From Amycolatopsis sp. NBC_01488 (lineage in GTDB: Bacteria; Actinomycetota; Actinomycetes; Mycobacteriales; Pseudonocardiaceae), in contig NZ_CP109434.1 of NCBI RefSeq assembly GCF_036227105.1, positions 4,592,001 through 4,656,000 on the forward strand: a stretch of 64,000 nucleotides of DNA. The letters run 5' to 3'. This document shows positions 17,102 to 25,765 of the stretch, one piece after another. Both the position numbers and the translations under genes were made by a program. The notes under the pieces were generated by a model, which saw nothing but the letters and a program-made list of their open reading frames with translations, searched no databases and had not been told where the DNA came from. Numbering within the stretch: the stretch's first letter is position 1; each line of letters begins with the position of its first letter.

Positions 17102-18166
17102 ATGACCGCACATGAGCACCTTGTCACTCGCCGTGGCCGTCGATCCGGCGTCACCACGATGGTCGCGATCCATTCGACCGCCCTCGGCCCGGCCGTCGGC
17201 GGCTGCCGCCTGAAGCCCTACACCGGCCTCACCCAGGCCGTCGACGACGTCCTCCGCCTGTCGGCCGCGATGACGGCGAAGTGCGCCGTCGCGGGGCTCC
17301 CGTTCGGCGGCGGCAAGAGCGTCATCGCGCTGGAGCCCGGCCGTGTCCTCTCGCCGCGCGAGCGCCGGGACGTCCTCCTCGACCACGCCGACCTGGTCGC
17401 GGAGTTCGGCGGCACGTACCTGGCCGGCCCGGACGTCGGCACCGGTCCGGCCGACATGCAGGTGCTGCGCGAGGTCTCGGCGTTCGCGTTCTGCACGCCC
17501 GAGTCCGCCGGGGGCACCGGCTCCTCCAGCGGCCCGACCGCCGTCGGTGTGCTGGCCGCGCTCCGGGCCGCGGCCACCGCCGTGTTCGGCAGTGCCGACA
17601 TGGCCGACCGGCGGGTGGTCGTCAGCGGCTACGGCTCGGTCGGCGCCCATCTGGCGGCGAGCCTCCAGCGGGCCGGCGCCGACATCGTCGTCTCCGACAT
17701 CGACCCGGCGAAGCGCGCCGAAGCCGAACAGCGCGGGCTGAGCTGGGCCGAGCCGGAGAAAGCGCTCACCCTCACCGCGGACGTCGTCATCCCGGCCGCG
17801 GTCGGCGGGGTCCTGAGTGCGGAGACCCCGCTCGACACCCCGCTCGTCGTCGGCCCGGCCAACAACCAGCTGACCGGCGACGCCGTCGCGGACGACCTCG
17901 CCGCCCGCGGCGTCCTGTGGGTGCCGGACTACGTCGCGAGCGCGGGCGGGATCCTCTACACGCTCTCGCGCGAAGCGGAGGGCTTGGACAACGACGCGGC
18001 GCTCGGCCGCGTCGAGACCATCGAGAAGACCGTCACGGACCTCCTGGCGGCCGCGAAAGCCAACGCGACCACCCCGCTGCGAGAGGCGGCCGCGCTGGCC
18101 GGACGGCGGCTCACGGCCGGCTCACCCTCTGGCGGCTTCTCGGAGACCCGCGAGCACGTCGGGTGA
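17102..18166 (+). CDS. Glu/Leu/Phe/Val dehydrogenase family protein (probable valine/leucine dehydrogenase)
   Basis: A 354-aa NAD-dependent amino acid dehydrogenase, catalysing oxidative deamination of a branched-chain or aromatic amino acid. ATG 17102 gives an N-terminus HEHLVTRRGRRSGVTTMVAIHSTALGPAVGG that matches Leu/ValDH. The catalytic lysines are in GGCRLKPY and TAKCAVAGLPFGGGK. The Asp of GPDVGTGPADM is present, and the NAD fold has SGYGSVGAHLA followed by VSDIDPAKR. Leu, Val and Phe dehydrogenases cannot be separated by eye. No Shine-Dalgarno is clear. The 3' end overlaps the convergent PHP gene by 45 nt. Divergent Lrp is its likely regulator. Confidence 0.9.
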   Translation: MTAHEHLVTRRGRRSGVTTMVAIHSTALGPAVGGCRLKPYTGLTQAVDDVLRLSAAMTAKCAVAGLPFGGGKSVIALEPGRVLSPRERRDVLLDHADLVAEFGGTYLAGPDVGTGPADMQVLREVSAFAFCTPESAGGTGSSSGPTAVGVLAALRAAATAVFGSADMADRRVVVSGYGSVGAHLAASLQRAGADIVVSDIDPAKRAEAEQRGLSWAEPEKALTLTADVVIPAAVGGVLSAETPLDTPLVVGPANNQLTGDAVADDLAARGVLWVPDYVASAGGILYTLSREAEGLDNDAALGRVETIEKTVTDLLAAAKANATTPLREAAALAGRRLTAGSPSGGFSETREHVG

Positions 18167-18943
18167 GGTCGTGCACTCGCCGAGGCGGACCGGCTTGCGG
18201 TCGCCGTGGAAGTCGCTGGCGCCCGTCACGAGCAGCCCCAGCTCCGCGGCGACGGCCCGCAGCCGCTCCCGGACCTCCGGCGGCTGCTCCGGGTGATCGG
18301 CCTCCACCCCGGCCAGCCCGGCCGACGCGAGCCCGGCCAGCTGGGCGTCGGTGACCTCGGCGCGGCGCTTCACCGACCGCGGGTGGGCCAGCACCGCCGC
18401 CCCGCCTGCCGCGCGGACCAGCGCGACTGCGTCCGCCGTGGCCAGCACGTGCTTCGGCACGTCGGCGCGGCCGCCGTCGGCGATCCAGTCGGCGGTGAAC
18501 GCGTCGGCGATGCCCACCGCGGCGAGGGCCGCGGCCACGTGCGGACGGCCGAGCGGAGCACCGCCGGCGATGGCGCGGACCTGCGCCTGCGTGATCGGCG
18601 CACCCAGCTCCCGGCAGCGTTCGACCATCCGCTCGGCGCGGCGGGCCCGGTCGGTGCGGATCAGCTCCAGCTCGGCGGCCAGCGGCGCGTGCCCGGGGTC
18701 GACGAACAGCCCGAGCAGGTGCACCTCCGCGTCGTCGAGCCGGCACGAGATCTCGACCCCGGGGACCAGCTCGACGTCCGCGGCGGCCCGCGACGCCTCG
18801 GCCAGCCCGGCGAACGTGTCGTGGTCGGTGAGCGCGAACACGCTCAGCCCGGCTTCGGCGGCCAGCCGGGGCAGGTGGGCGGGCGGGGTCGTGCCGTCCG
18901 AGGCCGTGCTGTGGGCGTGCAAGTCGATCGTCACCCGGCGCAT
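18122..18943 (-). CDS. PHP domain phosphoesterase (RNase AM/TrpH-like)
   Basis: A 273-aa metal-dependent phosphoesterase with the PHP fold. The metal ligands appear in order: DLHAHSTASDG (residues 6-16), LTDHDTF, GVEISC, VLAHPRS and TGASDFHG near the C-terminus. This set matches the YciV/TrpH group, whose studied members hydrolyse 3',5'-bisphosphates or trim RNA 5' ends. ATG 18943 has no good Shine-Dalgarno, and a GTG 9 nt downstream (VTIDLHAHS) is an alternative. It is divergent from the FAD/Fe-S dehydrogenase with 28 bp between starts, and its 3' end overlaps the convergent dehydrogenase gene. Confidence 0.88.
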   Translation of the reverse strand: MRRVTIDLHAHSTASDGTTPPAHLPRLAAEAGLSVFALTDHDTFAGLAEASRAAADVELVPGVEISCRLDDAEVHLLGLFVDPGHAPLAAELELIRTDRARRAERMVERCRELGAPITQAQVRAIAGGAPLGRPHVAAALAAVGIADAFTADWIADGGRADVPKHVLATADAVALVRAAGGAAVLAHPRSVKRRAEVTDAQLAGLASAGLAGVEADHPEQPPEVRERLRAVAAELGLLVTGASDFHGDRKPVRLGECTTSPDVLAGLREAARG

Positions 18944-18971
18944 CGTCGCACCGATCGACTTGAATGGGGGT

Positions 18972-21707
18972 GTGGAGATCCTCACCGACGCCGCCACGCT
19001 CGCGCTGTACACGACCGACGCGTCCAACTACCGCCACGTGCCTCGCGGCGTCGTGCTCCCGGAGACCGTCGACGACGTCGTCGCCGCGGTCGCCGAGGCG
19101 CGCGCCCGCGACCTGCCGGTGATCGCGCGCGGCGGCGGCACGAGCGTCGCCGGCAACGCGTGCGGGCCGGGCCTGGTCATCGACACCTCGCGCCATGTCC
19201 GCGGGGTGCTTTCGCTGGACCCGGAAGCCCGGCTCGCGCGGGTGCTGCCCGGGACCGTCCTCGACGACCTGCAGGCGGCCGCCGCGCCGCACGGGCTGCG
19301 GTTCGGGCCGGACCCGTCGACGCACAGCCGCTGCACGCTCGGCGGGATGATCGGCAACAACGCGTGCGGCTCGCACTCGGTGGCGTGGGGGCGCACGGTC
19401 GACGTCGTCCGCTCGCTCGACGTCCTGCTCTACGACGGAACGCGGCTTCGAGTCGGTCGCGACGAGCCCACCGAAGGCCGGATCTTCGACGAGCTGCGCG
19501 CCCTCGTACGGGACAACCTGGCGTTGCTGCGCAAGGAACTTTCGACGTGGCCGCGGCGTGTGTCCGGCTACGGACTCGAACACCTGCTGCCGGAGAACGG
19601 GTTCGACGTCGCGAAGGCGCTCGTCGGCTCGGAAGGCACCTGCGTCACGGTGCTGGAAGCGACGGTCGAGCTGGCGGAGCTGCCGCAACGGCGGGTGCTG
19701 GCGGTGCTGGGTTTCCCATCCGACATCGCCGCCGCCGACGCCGTGCCGGGGATCCTGCCGTGGTCGCCGCTGACCGTCGAGGGCGTCGACGCCGAACTCG
19801 TCGCGATGCTGCCGGGCCGCGCGGGCGACCTGCCGCCGGGCGGCGCGTGGCTGTTCGTCGAGCTGGCCGGCGACGATCCGGCTTCGCGGGCTCGGGCACT
19901 GGCGGCGTCACTGGAGCTCACCGGGTTCGCGATCGTGGACGACCCGGCCGCGCAACGCCGGCTCTGGCGCATCCGCGAGGAGGGCGCCGGCCTGGCGACC
20001 CGGCTCGCGGACGGCTCGGAGGCCTGGCCGGGCTGGGAGGACGCCGCCGTCCCGCCCGAGCGGCTCGGCGCGTACCTGCGCGAGTTCAAGGAGCTGATGC
20101 GGGCGCACGGCCGGCGCAGCGTGGTCTACGGGCACTACGGCGAAGGCTGCCTGCACCTGCGGCTGGACTTCGACCTGCTGTCGACGTCGGGGATCGCGGG
20201 CTTCCGGCGGTTCCTGGAGGAGGCCGCCGACCTCGTTGCCGCGCACGGCGGTTCGCTGTCCGGCGAGCACGGCGACGGCCAGGCGCGGTCCGAGCTGCTG
20301 TCCCGGATGTACAGCCCGGAGATGATGGCCCTGTTCGGGCGGTTCAAGGCGATCTTCGACCCGGCCGGGCGGATGAATCCCGGCATCCTGGTGGCGCCGC
20401 GGCCGATCGACGCGGACCTGCGCGTCCGCCCGGCACCACCGTCCATAGAGGACACGGTTTTTCTCGGCTATCCCGAGGATCGCGGGAGTTTCGGCCAGGC
20501 GATGCGGCGCTGCGTCGGCGTGGGGAAGTGCCGCAACACCAGCGGCGGCGGCGTGATGTGCCCGAGCTACCGCGCCACCCGCGAGGAGCAGCACTCGACA
20601 CGCGGGCGCGCGCACCTGCTGGCCGAGATGCTCAACGGCGAGGTGATCAAGGACGGCTGGCGTTCGTCCGAAGTGCACGATGCCCTGGACTTGTGCCTGT
20701 CCTGCAAGGGATGTCTGTCCGACTGCCCGGTCGACGTCGACATGGCGACGTACAAGGCGGAGTTCCTGCACCAGCACTACCGGCGGCGGCTGCGCCCGGC
20801 GTCGCACTACTCGATGGGCTGGCTGCCGCTGTGGCTGCGGCTCAGCGCCCGGGCGCCTCGGCTCGTCAACTCCGTCGGGCGGTCCCGGCTGGCGGGCTTG
20901 GTGAAACGGCTGGGCGGAATCGCGCCGGAACGAGAGTTGCCGTCGTTCGCTTCGGTGCCATTTACGCGCAGCCGGGCGGATCTCCGGCGCCGGGCGTCGG
21001 GGGAGCGGCGCGTGGTCCTGTGGCCGGACTCGTTCAACAACTACCTGACGCCCTCGGTACTGGAGGCCGCTCTCGAGGTGCTGACCGCGGCGGGCTACGA
21101 CGTCGTGCTGCCGGACCGCGGAGTCTGTTGTGGACTGACGTGGGTGTCTACGGGCCAGCTCGGCGTCGCGCGCCGCGTCCTGACCCGGACTTTGGACGTC
21201 CTCGCGCCGTACCTCGAAGACGGCTACGAGGTGGCCGGGCTGGAACCGAGCTGCACGGCCCTGTTCCGCGGCGACCTGCCGGCGTTGCTGCCGGGTGACG
21301 CGCGTGCCGCGGTGCTGGCGTCCCGGACGTTCACCTTCGCGGAGCTGCTGGAGCGGGCGCCGGTCCCGTTCGCGGCCCTGGACGTCGACGCGATCACGCA
21401 GGTGCACTGCCACCAGCACGCGGTCCTCGGCTTCGGCGCCGACGAGTCGGCGCTCGCGGCGGCCGGGGTCCGCGCCACGACGCTGGACTCGGGGTGCTGC
21501 GGCCTGGCGGGCAACTTCGGCTTCGAGCGCGGCCACTACGACGTGTCGAAGGCGGTCGCGGAGGACCGGATGCTGCCGGCGATCCGCGCCGCTTCGGAGG
21601 ACACGGTCGTGGTGTCGGACGGCTTCAGCTGCCGCACGCAGATCGAGCAGGAGTCGGGCCGGAAGCCGGTCCACCTGGCCGAACTCCTCCGGCGCGCGCT
21701 GCCCTGA
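18972..21707 (+). CDS. FAD-linked and [4Fe-4S] D-2-hydroxyacid (D-lactate/glycolate type) dehydrogenase, fused GlcD-GlpC form
   Basis: A 911-aa fusion. Residues about 1-490 form a GlcD/Dld-type oxidase: a PCMH FAD domain with PVIARGGGTSVAGNACGPG and GGMIGNNACGSHS, then a cap domain ending GEHGDGQARSEL. The middle holds two Fe-S motifs, CVGVGKCRNTSGGGVMCPS and CLSCKGCLSDCPVD. The C-terminus is a GlpC-like pair of cysteine-rich CCG domains (GVCCGLTW and SGCCGLAGNFG). Such proteins oxidise D-lactate or related 2-hydroxyacids and pass electrons to the quinone pool at the membrane. GTG 18972, preceded by GGGGG, gives a plausible N-terminus. It has no close metabolic partner here apart from the L-lactate 2-monooxygenase homologue 36 kb away. 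Confidence 0.92.
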   Translation: MEILTDAATLALYTTDASNYRHVPRGVVLPETVDDVVAAVAEARARDLPVIARGGGTSVAGNACGPGLVIDTSRHVRGVLSLDPEARLARVLPGTVLDDLQAAAAPHGLRFGPDPSTHSRCTLGGMIGNNACGSHSVAWGRTVDVVRSLDVLLYDGTRLRVGRDEPTEGRIFDELRALVRDNLALLRKELSTWPRRVSGYGLEHLLPENGFDVAKALVGSEGTCVTVLEATVELAELPQRRVLAVLGFPSDIAAADAVPGILPWSPLTVEGVDAELVAMLPGRAGDLPPGGAWLFVELAGDDPASRARALAASLELTGFAIVDDPAAQRRLWRIREEGAGLATRLADGSEAWPGWEDAAVPPERLGAYLREFKELMRAHGRRSVVYGHYGEGCLHLRLDFDLLSTSGIAGFRRFLEEAADLVAAHGGSLSGEHGDGQARSELLSRMYSPEMMALFGRFKAIFDPAGRMNPGILVAPRPIDADLRVRPAPPSIEDTVFLGYPEDRGSFGQAMRRCVGVGKCRNTSGGGVMCPSYRATREEQHSTRGRAHLLAEMLNGEVIKDGWRSSEVHDALDLCLSCKGCLSDCPVDVDMATYKAEFLHQHYRRRLRPASHYSMGWLPLWLRLSARAPRLVNSVGRSRLAGLVKRLGGIAPERELPSFASVPFTRSRADLRRRASGERRVVLWPDSFNNYLTPSVLEAALEVLTAAGYDVVLPDRGVCCGLTWVSTGQLGVARRVLTRTLDVLAPYLEDGYEVAGLEPSCTALFRGDLPALLPGDARAAVLASRTFTFAELLERAPVPFAALDVDAITQVHCHQHAVLGFGADESALAAAGVRATTLDSGCCGLAGNFGFERGHYDVSKAVAEDRMLPAIRAASEDTVVVSDGFSCRTQIEQESGRKPVHLAELLRRALP

Positions 21708-21711
21708 GCGG

Positions 21712-22281
21712 TTACCCAGTGCGCTCCAGCAGCGTCCGGACGGCGGTGAGCACGAGCCGGCTGACGTGCTCGGGATCGGCGCTCGCCAGCGGCTCCGTGC
21801 CGGTGATCTCGCGGACCAGCCCGATGCCGAGCAGCCAGGCCAGCGCCAGGTCCGCGCGCAGCTCGGCGTCGGGGGCGTCGGTGAGCGTGGCCAGTACCCG
21901 CGCGTACTCCTCGCCGACTTCGCGCCGGATCGCGGCGGCCGCGTTGTCGCTGCCCGTCGAACGCAGGTACATCTCGAGCGTCGGGTTGCGACGTCCGGAA
22001 TCGGCGGGTTCGAGCATGCTCCGCAGCGACGCGCCGAAGAGGTCTTCCGGCGTCGTGGCGGCCAGGTGCTCCCGGCCGCCCCGGGCCATGACCTCTTCGA
22101 ACAGCGCGTCCTTGCTGCCGAAGTAGCGGAACAGCAGCGCCTGGTTCGCCCCGGCCCGGTCGGCGATGTCGCGCACGGTCGTCCGGTCGAAACCCCGCTC
22201 GGCGAAGAGCGTGGCCGCGGCGTCGAGCAGCGCGGCCCTGGTCGCGGCCGCGTCCCGCCTGCGGCTCGGCTGTGCGGTCAC
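21712..22281 (-). CDS. TetR family transcriptional regulator
   Basis: A 189-aa repressor with GTG start 22281. HTH residues 10-57: DAAATRAALLDAAATLFAERGF, then ADRAGANQALLFRYFGSKDAL. The C-terminal half resembles TetR_C domains of the 'tetR_C_33' sort, though I cannot assign it firmly. It converges on the D-2-hydroxyacid dehydrogenase gene with a 4-bp gap, and lies just downstream of the ferredoxin gene on the same strand. The perfect palindrome at 24321-24340 upstream of the second P450 is a candidate target. That link is only positional. Confidence 0.9.
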   Translation of the reverse strand: MTAQPSRRRDAAATRAALLDAAATLFAERGFDRTTVRDIADRAGANQALLFRYFGSKDALFEEVMARGGREHLAATTPEDLFGASLRSMLEPADSGRRNPTLEMYLRSTGSDNAAAAIRREVGEEYARVLATLTDAPDAELRADLALAWLLGIGLVREITGTEPLASADPEHVSRLVLTAVRTLLERTG

Positions 22282-22319
22282 CGGTGCAGGTTAACCGGCA
22301 AACCGGACGTGCGCGCTCC

Positions 22320-22514
22320 CTACCCGGTGAGCCGGATCGCGGCGGCCGGGCAGGTCAGCTCCGCCTGCCGGACCGCGTCCTCCTCGCCGTCGGCCGGCTC
22401 GTCGGCGAGGAGGACGACGGTGCCGGCGTCCTCGTCCTGGTCGAACGTGCCCGGCGCGAGCAGCACGCACTGTCCGGACGCGACACAGCTTTCGGGGTCC
22501 GCGGTGATCTTCAT
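22320..22514 (-). CDS. Small [3Fe-4S]-type ferredoxin, partner of the adjacent P450
   Basis: A 64-aa ferredoxin of the kind paired with actinomycete P450s. ATG 22514 is preceded by AAGGGGGAG; an ATG 15 nt upstream is possible but lacks a site. Cluster ligands are Cys in CVASGQC (Cys-x5-Cys, residues 11-17) and a third in LTCPAAAI near the C-terminus. It begins 11 bp after the P450 stop, so the two are cotranscribed and it should deliver electrons to that enzyme. Confidence 0.93.
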   Translation of the reverse strand: MKITADPESCVASGQCVLLAPGTFDQDEDAGTVVLLADEPADGEEDAVRQAELTCPAAAIRLTG

Positions 22515-22525
22515 CGGCTCCCCCT

Positions 22526-23740
22526 TCACCAGGTCACGGGCACGGCGTCGACCCCGCCGGCGACACGGTTGACGCGCACCGGGATCTCGTCGATCCCGGC
22601 CGCCAGCCGCAGGCCCGGGAACCGCGAGAACAGCTTGGGGAACACCGTCCGCAGCTCGGTGCGCGCCAGGTTGGCGCCGATGCAGACGTGCGCGCCGGTG
22701 CCGAAGGCCAGGTGGACGTTCGGCGTGCGACCCGGGTCGAACTCGTCCGGGTCGGCGAACACCGCCGCGTCGCGGTTGGCCGAATCGCTGGAGATGAGCA
22801 CGGCGTCGCCGCGCATGATGCGCGTCCCGGCGACCTCGACGTCCTCGTGGGCGTAGCGCAGCAGGCCGGTCCCGCTGGTGGCAGTCAGCCGAAGGATCTC
22901 CTCGACCGTCTGGTTCACCTCGCCTTCGGGGTCGGCGGCGAAGCGGTCGCGGCGGGCGGGGTCGCTGAGCAGGAACAGCGTGCCCATCGCGATCCGGGTG
23001 GACGTCGTCTCGTGGCCGGCGAACAGCAGGCCGGCGCCCATCCGGGCGAGGTCGTCGTCGGTGAACGTCGGGTCGTCGGCCTGGACCGCGACCATGTCGG
23101 AGATGACGTCGGGCTGCGGGTCCACGCGCTTGGCGTCGGCCAGCTTCGTCATGTAGGCCTTGAACTCGGTCATGGCCGCCTGGGCGTCGTCACCGCCGTC
23201 CATCCTCGCGATCCGCTCGGACAGCCCGCGGAACTTCTCGCGGTCGGCGTAGGGCACGCCGAGCAGTTCGCAGATCACCAGCACCGGCAACGGGAACGCG
23301 AGGAAGTCGGTCAGGTCGACCGGCTTTCCGGGGTCGGCGTCGCGGGCGCCCTGCAGGTCGTCGAGGCAGCGGTCGGTCAGCTCGGCGATCCGGTCGCCGA
23401 GGGCGCGCATGCGGGGCGCGGAGAACGCGGGCGCGAGCATCCGGCGCATTCGCTTGTGCTCGCGTTCCTCGGTTTCGAAGTCGCCGCTCGGGCCGTCCTG
23501 CACCGCGGCGTGCGAGATGCGCGACGCCTGCTCCGGCGCGGGGTGCGACCGGCCGAAGCGCTTGTCGCGGAAGATCTCCTTGGCCTCTTCGTACGAGGTC
23601 ACCAGCCACGCCGGGTCGCCGGCCGGGGTGAGCACCCGGCTGATCGGGGCCTGCCGGCGAAGGGCTTCGTAGTCCGGCGCGATCGCGAGCGCGTTCGCCC
23701 GCGCGAAGGGGAGGCGCGGCGTCTCTTCGGTGGTGGTCAT
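22526..23740 (-). CDS. Cytochrome P450 (first of two)
   Basis: A 404-aa soluble class I P450 monooxygenase. The I-helix oxygen-activation motif is AGHETTS, the K-helix ExxR is EEILR, and the heme loop is AFGTGAHVCIGANLAR with the Cys ligand at residue 353. The length and features match the CYP105/107-type actinomycete families; an exact subfamily cannot be set by eye. ATG 23740 overlaps the padR stop in an ATGA junction, and its Shine-Dalgarno GAGGAGA lies inside padR, so translation is coupled. The order padR-P450-ferredoxin indicates PadR control of this oxidation cassette. The substrate is unknown and no biosynthetic core gene is nearby. Confidence 0.96.
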   Translation of the reverse strand: MTTTEETPRLPFARANALAIAPDYEALRRQAPISRVLTPAGDPAWLVTSYEEAKEIFRDKRFGRSHPAPEQASRISHAAVQDGPSGDFETEEREHKRMRRMLAPAFSAPRMRALGDRIAELTDRCLDDLQGARDADPGKPVDLTDFLAFPLPVLVICELLGVPYADREKFRGLSERIARMDGGDDAQAAMTEFKAYMTKLADAKRVDPQPDVISDMVAVQADDPTFTDDDLARMGAGLLFAGHETTSTRIAMGTLFLLSDPARRDRFAADPEGEVNQTVEEILRLTATSGTGLLRYAHEDVEVAGTRIMRGDAVLISSDSANRDAAVFADPDEFDPGRTPNVHLAFGTGAHVCIGANLARTELRTVFPKLFSRFPGLRLAAGIDEIPVRVNRVAGGVDAVPVTW

Positions 23741-24246
23741 GCGTCTCTCCTCAGTTCGGTTTCGAGGTCGGCGAGCCAGCGGAGCTCGGCGTCGAACTTC
23801 CCGAGCACGTGGTGCAGCGCCGCGCGGCCCCACGGGTCGGCCTGCCCGGCGGCGAGCCCGGTGAGCCGGGCCTGTTCGGCGAGCAGGGCCCGTTTCCGGA
23901 CCTCGACCACGCGGGCGCGTTCGTCCGTGCTCAGCCGGCCGAAGTTCCCGACCCTGGCCAGGAACTCCGGTTCGTTGAGCGCCAGCTCGGCGGGGAAGTC
24001 CGCGAGCAGGTCGTGCAGCAGTTCGCGGCCGACGTCGGTGATCGTGTAGACGTGCCGCGGCGGTTTGGCCTCCTGCTCCTCCGCGCTGCGGCTCACCGCG
24101 GCCGAGTCGACGAAGCGCCGCAGGGTCGGGTAAAGCGAGTTGTTCGACAAGGTGTGGCCCGTCGACGCCTCCACGGCCTTGCGGAGTTCGTAGCCGTGCA
24201 TCGGCTCGCGGGCCAGCTTCGACAGCAAGAGGATCTCGATCCACAC
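23737..24246 (-). CDS. PadR family transcriptional regulator
   Basis: A 169-aa PadR regulator. The winged helix opens WIEILLLSKLAREPMHGYELRKAVE, with SNNSLYPTLRRFVDS and a wing PPRHVYTITDVGRELL. A C-terminal dimerisation coiled-coil follows (residues 110-169). The GTG start at 24246 lies inside the palindrome 24246-24266, which suggests autorepression. It is first in the padR-P450-ferredoxin operon and overlaps the P450 start by 4 nt. PadR proteins usually respond to phenolic or lipophilic compounds, so the P450 may be part of a detoxification or modification response. Confidence 0.92.
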   Translation of the reverse strand: MWIEILLLSKLAREPMHGYELRKAVEASTGHTLSNNSLYPTLRRFVDSAAVSRSAEEQEAKPPRHVYTITDVGRELLHDLLADFPAELALNEPEFLARVGNFGRLSTDERARVVEVRKRALLAEQARLTGLAAGQADPWGRAALHHVLGKFDAELRWLADLETELRRDA

Positions 24247-24266
24247 CTAGGTCACCGTAACCTAGG
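24246..24266. promoter_or_regulatory. PadR operator candidate
   Basis: Inverted repeat CCTAGGT-N7-ACCTAGG, extendable to 10-bp arms with one mismatch. It begins at the first base of the padR start codon and covers its 5' leader. It fits an autoregulatory operator that would also silence the downstream P450 and ferredoxin genes. Confidence 0.75.
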
Positions 24267-24320
24267 AGTCCGTGACTGAGCAATGGCGGACCGTGACAGG
24301 TGGAGAGAAACTGTGTAGCT

Positions 24321-24340
24321 TTGTAAGCAGTTGCTTACAA
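24321..24340. promoter_or_regulatory. TetR-type operator upstream of the second P450
   Basis: TTGTAAGCA-GT-TGCTTACAA, a perfect 9-bp-arm palindrome, 20 bp before the ATG of the second P450 gene and AT-rich compared with its surroundings. Its form is typical of TetR family operators. The TetR encoded at 21712-22281 is a candidate binder. Confidence 0.75.
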
Positions 24341-24360
24341 CCGGAGCACGGGGGTTCCGC

Positions 24361-25548
24361 ATGACAGTCACCCATGAGCCGCTTTCGTACCCCTTCAACG
24401 AGGAGGCGGGGCTCGACCTCAACGAGGCCTACGCGGCCGCCCGCGAAGCCGAGGGCATGGTCCGGGTCAAGATGACGTACGGGGAGCCGGCGTGGCTGGC
24501 CACCCGCTACGCCGACGCCCGGCTGGTGCTCGGCGACCGCCGGTTCTCGCGGGCGATGGAGAAGGAGAAGGACGCGCCGCGCCGCTCACCCGTGCAGCGC
24601 GAGGGCGGCATCCTGCAGATGGACCCGCCGGACCACACGCGGCTGCGGACGCTGGTGGCGAAGGCGTTCACGGTGCGCCGCGTCGAGCTGCTCCGCCCGC
24701 GCGTCGCCTCGCTGGCGGCCGGGCTGATCGCGGACATGAAGGCCGCCGGCCCGCCCGCCGACCTCGTCGACCGGTACGCGCTGCCGATCCCGGTCGCGGT
24801 GATCTGCGAGCTGCTCGGCGTCCCGGTCGCCGACCGGCCGAAGTTCCGCGTCTGGAGCGACGCCGCGCTGTCCACCAGCGGGCTGACGCCCGAGGAGTTC
24901 GAGCGCAACCGCGAAGAGCTGCGCGACTACATGCGCGGGCTGATCGCCGAGCACCGGTCGGCACCGCAGGACGACCTGATGACGGCGCTGATCGAGGCGC
25001 GCGACACCCGCGACCGGCTGACCGAGCTGGAGCTGGTCGACCTGTGCGTCGGCATCCTCGTCGCCGGCCACGAGACCACCGCGAGCCAGATCCCCAACTT
25101 CGTCTACGCGCTGCTCGACCAGCTCGGGCAGTGGGAGCGGCTGGTCGCCGACCCGGACCTGATCCCGGCCGCCGTCGAAGAGCTGCTTCGGTTCGTGCCG
25201 CTGGGCGCGGGAGCCAGCTTCGCGCGCTTCGCGACCGAAGACGTCGAGGTCGGCGGCGTGCTCGTGAAGGCGGGGGAGCCGGTGCTGGTGGCGGTCGGCG
25301 CGGCCAACCGCGACCGGCTGCAGTTCGACGACGCGGACCAGCTGCGCTTCGACCGCGGCGACCAGCACCACCTCGGCTTCGGCCACGGCGTCCACCACTG
25401 CCTGGGCGCGCCGCTGGCCCGGCTCGAGCTGCAGGAGGCGCTGCGCGCTCTGGTCACCGAGCTGCCGGGGCTGCACCTGGCCGGCGATATCGTGTGGAAG
25501 ACGCAGATGCTCGTCCGCGGACCGCGGTCGATGCCGATCGGATGGTGA
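24361..25548 (+). CDS. Cytochrome P450 (second of two)
   Basis: A 395-aa class I P450. Key elements: I-helix AGHETTAS, K-helix EELLR, heme loop GFGHGVHHCLGAPLARLEL with Cys347 as heme ligand, and the MDPPDHTRLR segment common in CYP105-like enzymes. ATG 24361 has GGGGG upstream; an upstream TTG within the operator is less likely. It is divergent from padR and followed after 1 nt by its own ferredoxin gene. The two P450s are clearly different proteins (for example GGILQMDPPDHTRL here against ETEEREHKRMRRML), so they are not a recent duplication. Confidence 0.96.
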   Translation: MTVTHEPLSYPFNEEAGLDLNEAYAAAREAEGMVRVKMTYGEPAWLATRYADARLVLGDRRFSRAMEKEKDAPRRSPVQREGGILQMDPPDHTRLRTLVAKAFTVRRVELLRPRVASLAAGLIADMKAAGPPADLVDRYALPIPVAVICELLGVPVADRPKFRVWSDAALSTSGLTPEEFERNREELRDYMRGLIAEHRSAPQDDLMTALIEARDTRDRLTELELVDLCVGILVAGHETTASQIPNFVYALLDQLGQWERLVADPDLIPAAVEELLRFVPLGAGASFARFATEDVEVGGVLVKAGEPVLVAVGAANRDRLQFDDADQLRFDRGDQHHLGFGHGVHHCLGAPLARLELQEALRALVTELPGLHLAGDIVWKTQMLVRGPRSMPIGW

Positions 25549-25549
25549 C

Positions 25550-25765
25550 ATGAGCTGGCACGTGGAAGTCGACGAACACACCTGCATCGGGTCGGGGATG
25601 TGTGCCGCCCTGCTGCCGGAGGTGTTCGTCCTCGACGGCGCGGTGGCGCAGACGGCGGTTTCCGACGTGGACGCCGACGAGACGGTGCTGGACGCGGCGG
25701 ACTCGTGCCCGGCGATGGCGATCACGGTGACCGACGGCGGCCGCGAGATCGGGCCGCGTCCCTAG
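25550..25765 (+). CDS. Small [3Fe-4S]-type ferredoxin, partner of the second P450
   Basis: A 71-aa ferredoxin starting 1 nt after the P450 stop. It has the ligand pattern CIGSGMC (Cys-x5-Cys) and a final Cys in DSCPAMAI. It should carry electrons to the preceding P450. Its stop codon overlaps the convergent mtnA stop by 4 nt. Confidence 0.94.
   Translation: MSWHVEVDEHTCIGSGMCAALLPEVFVLDGAVAQTAVSDVDADETVLDAADSCPAMAITVTDGGREIGPRP

Noticed and set aside
22320..25765. The P450 block as part of a natural product biosynthetic cluster
   Set aside because: No polyketide synthase, NRPS, terpene synthase or other core enzyme is within the window on either side, so a cluster cannot be supported.
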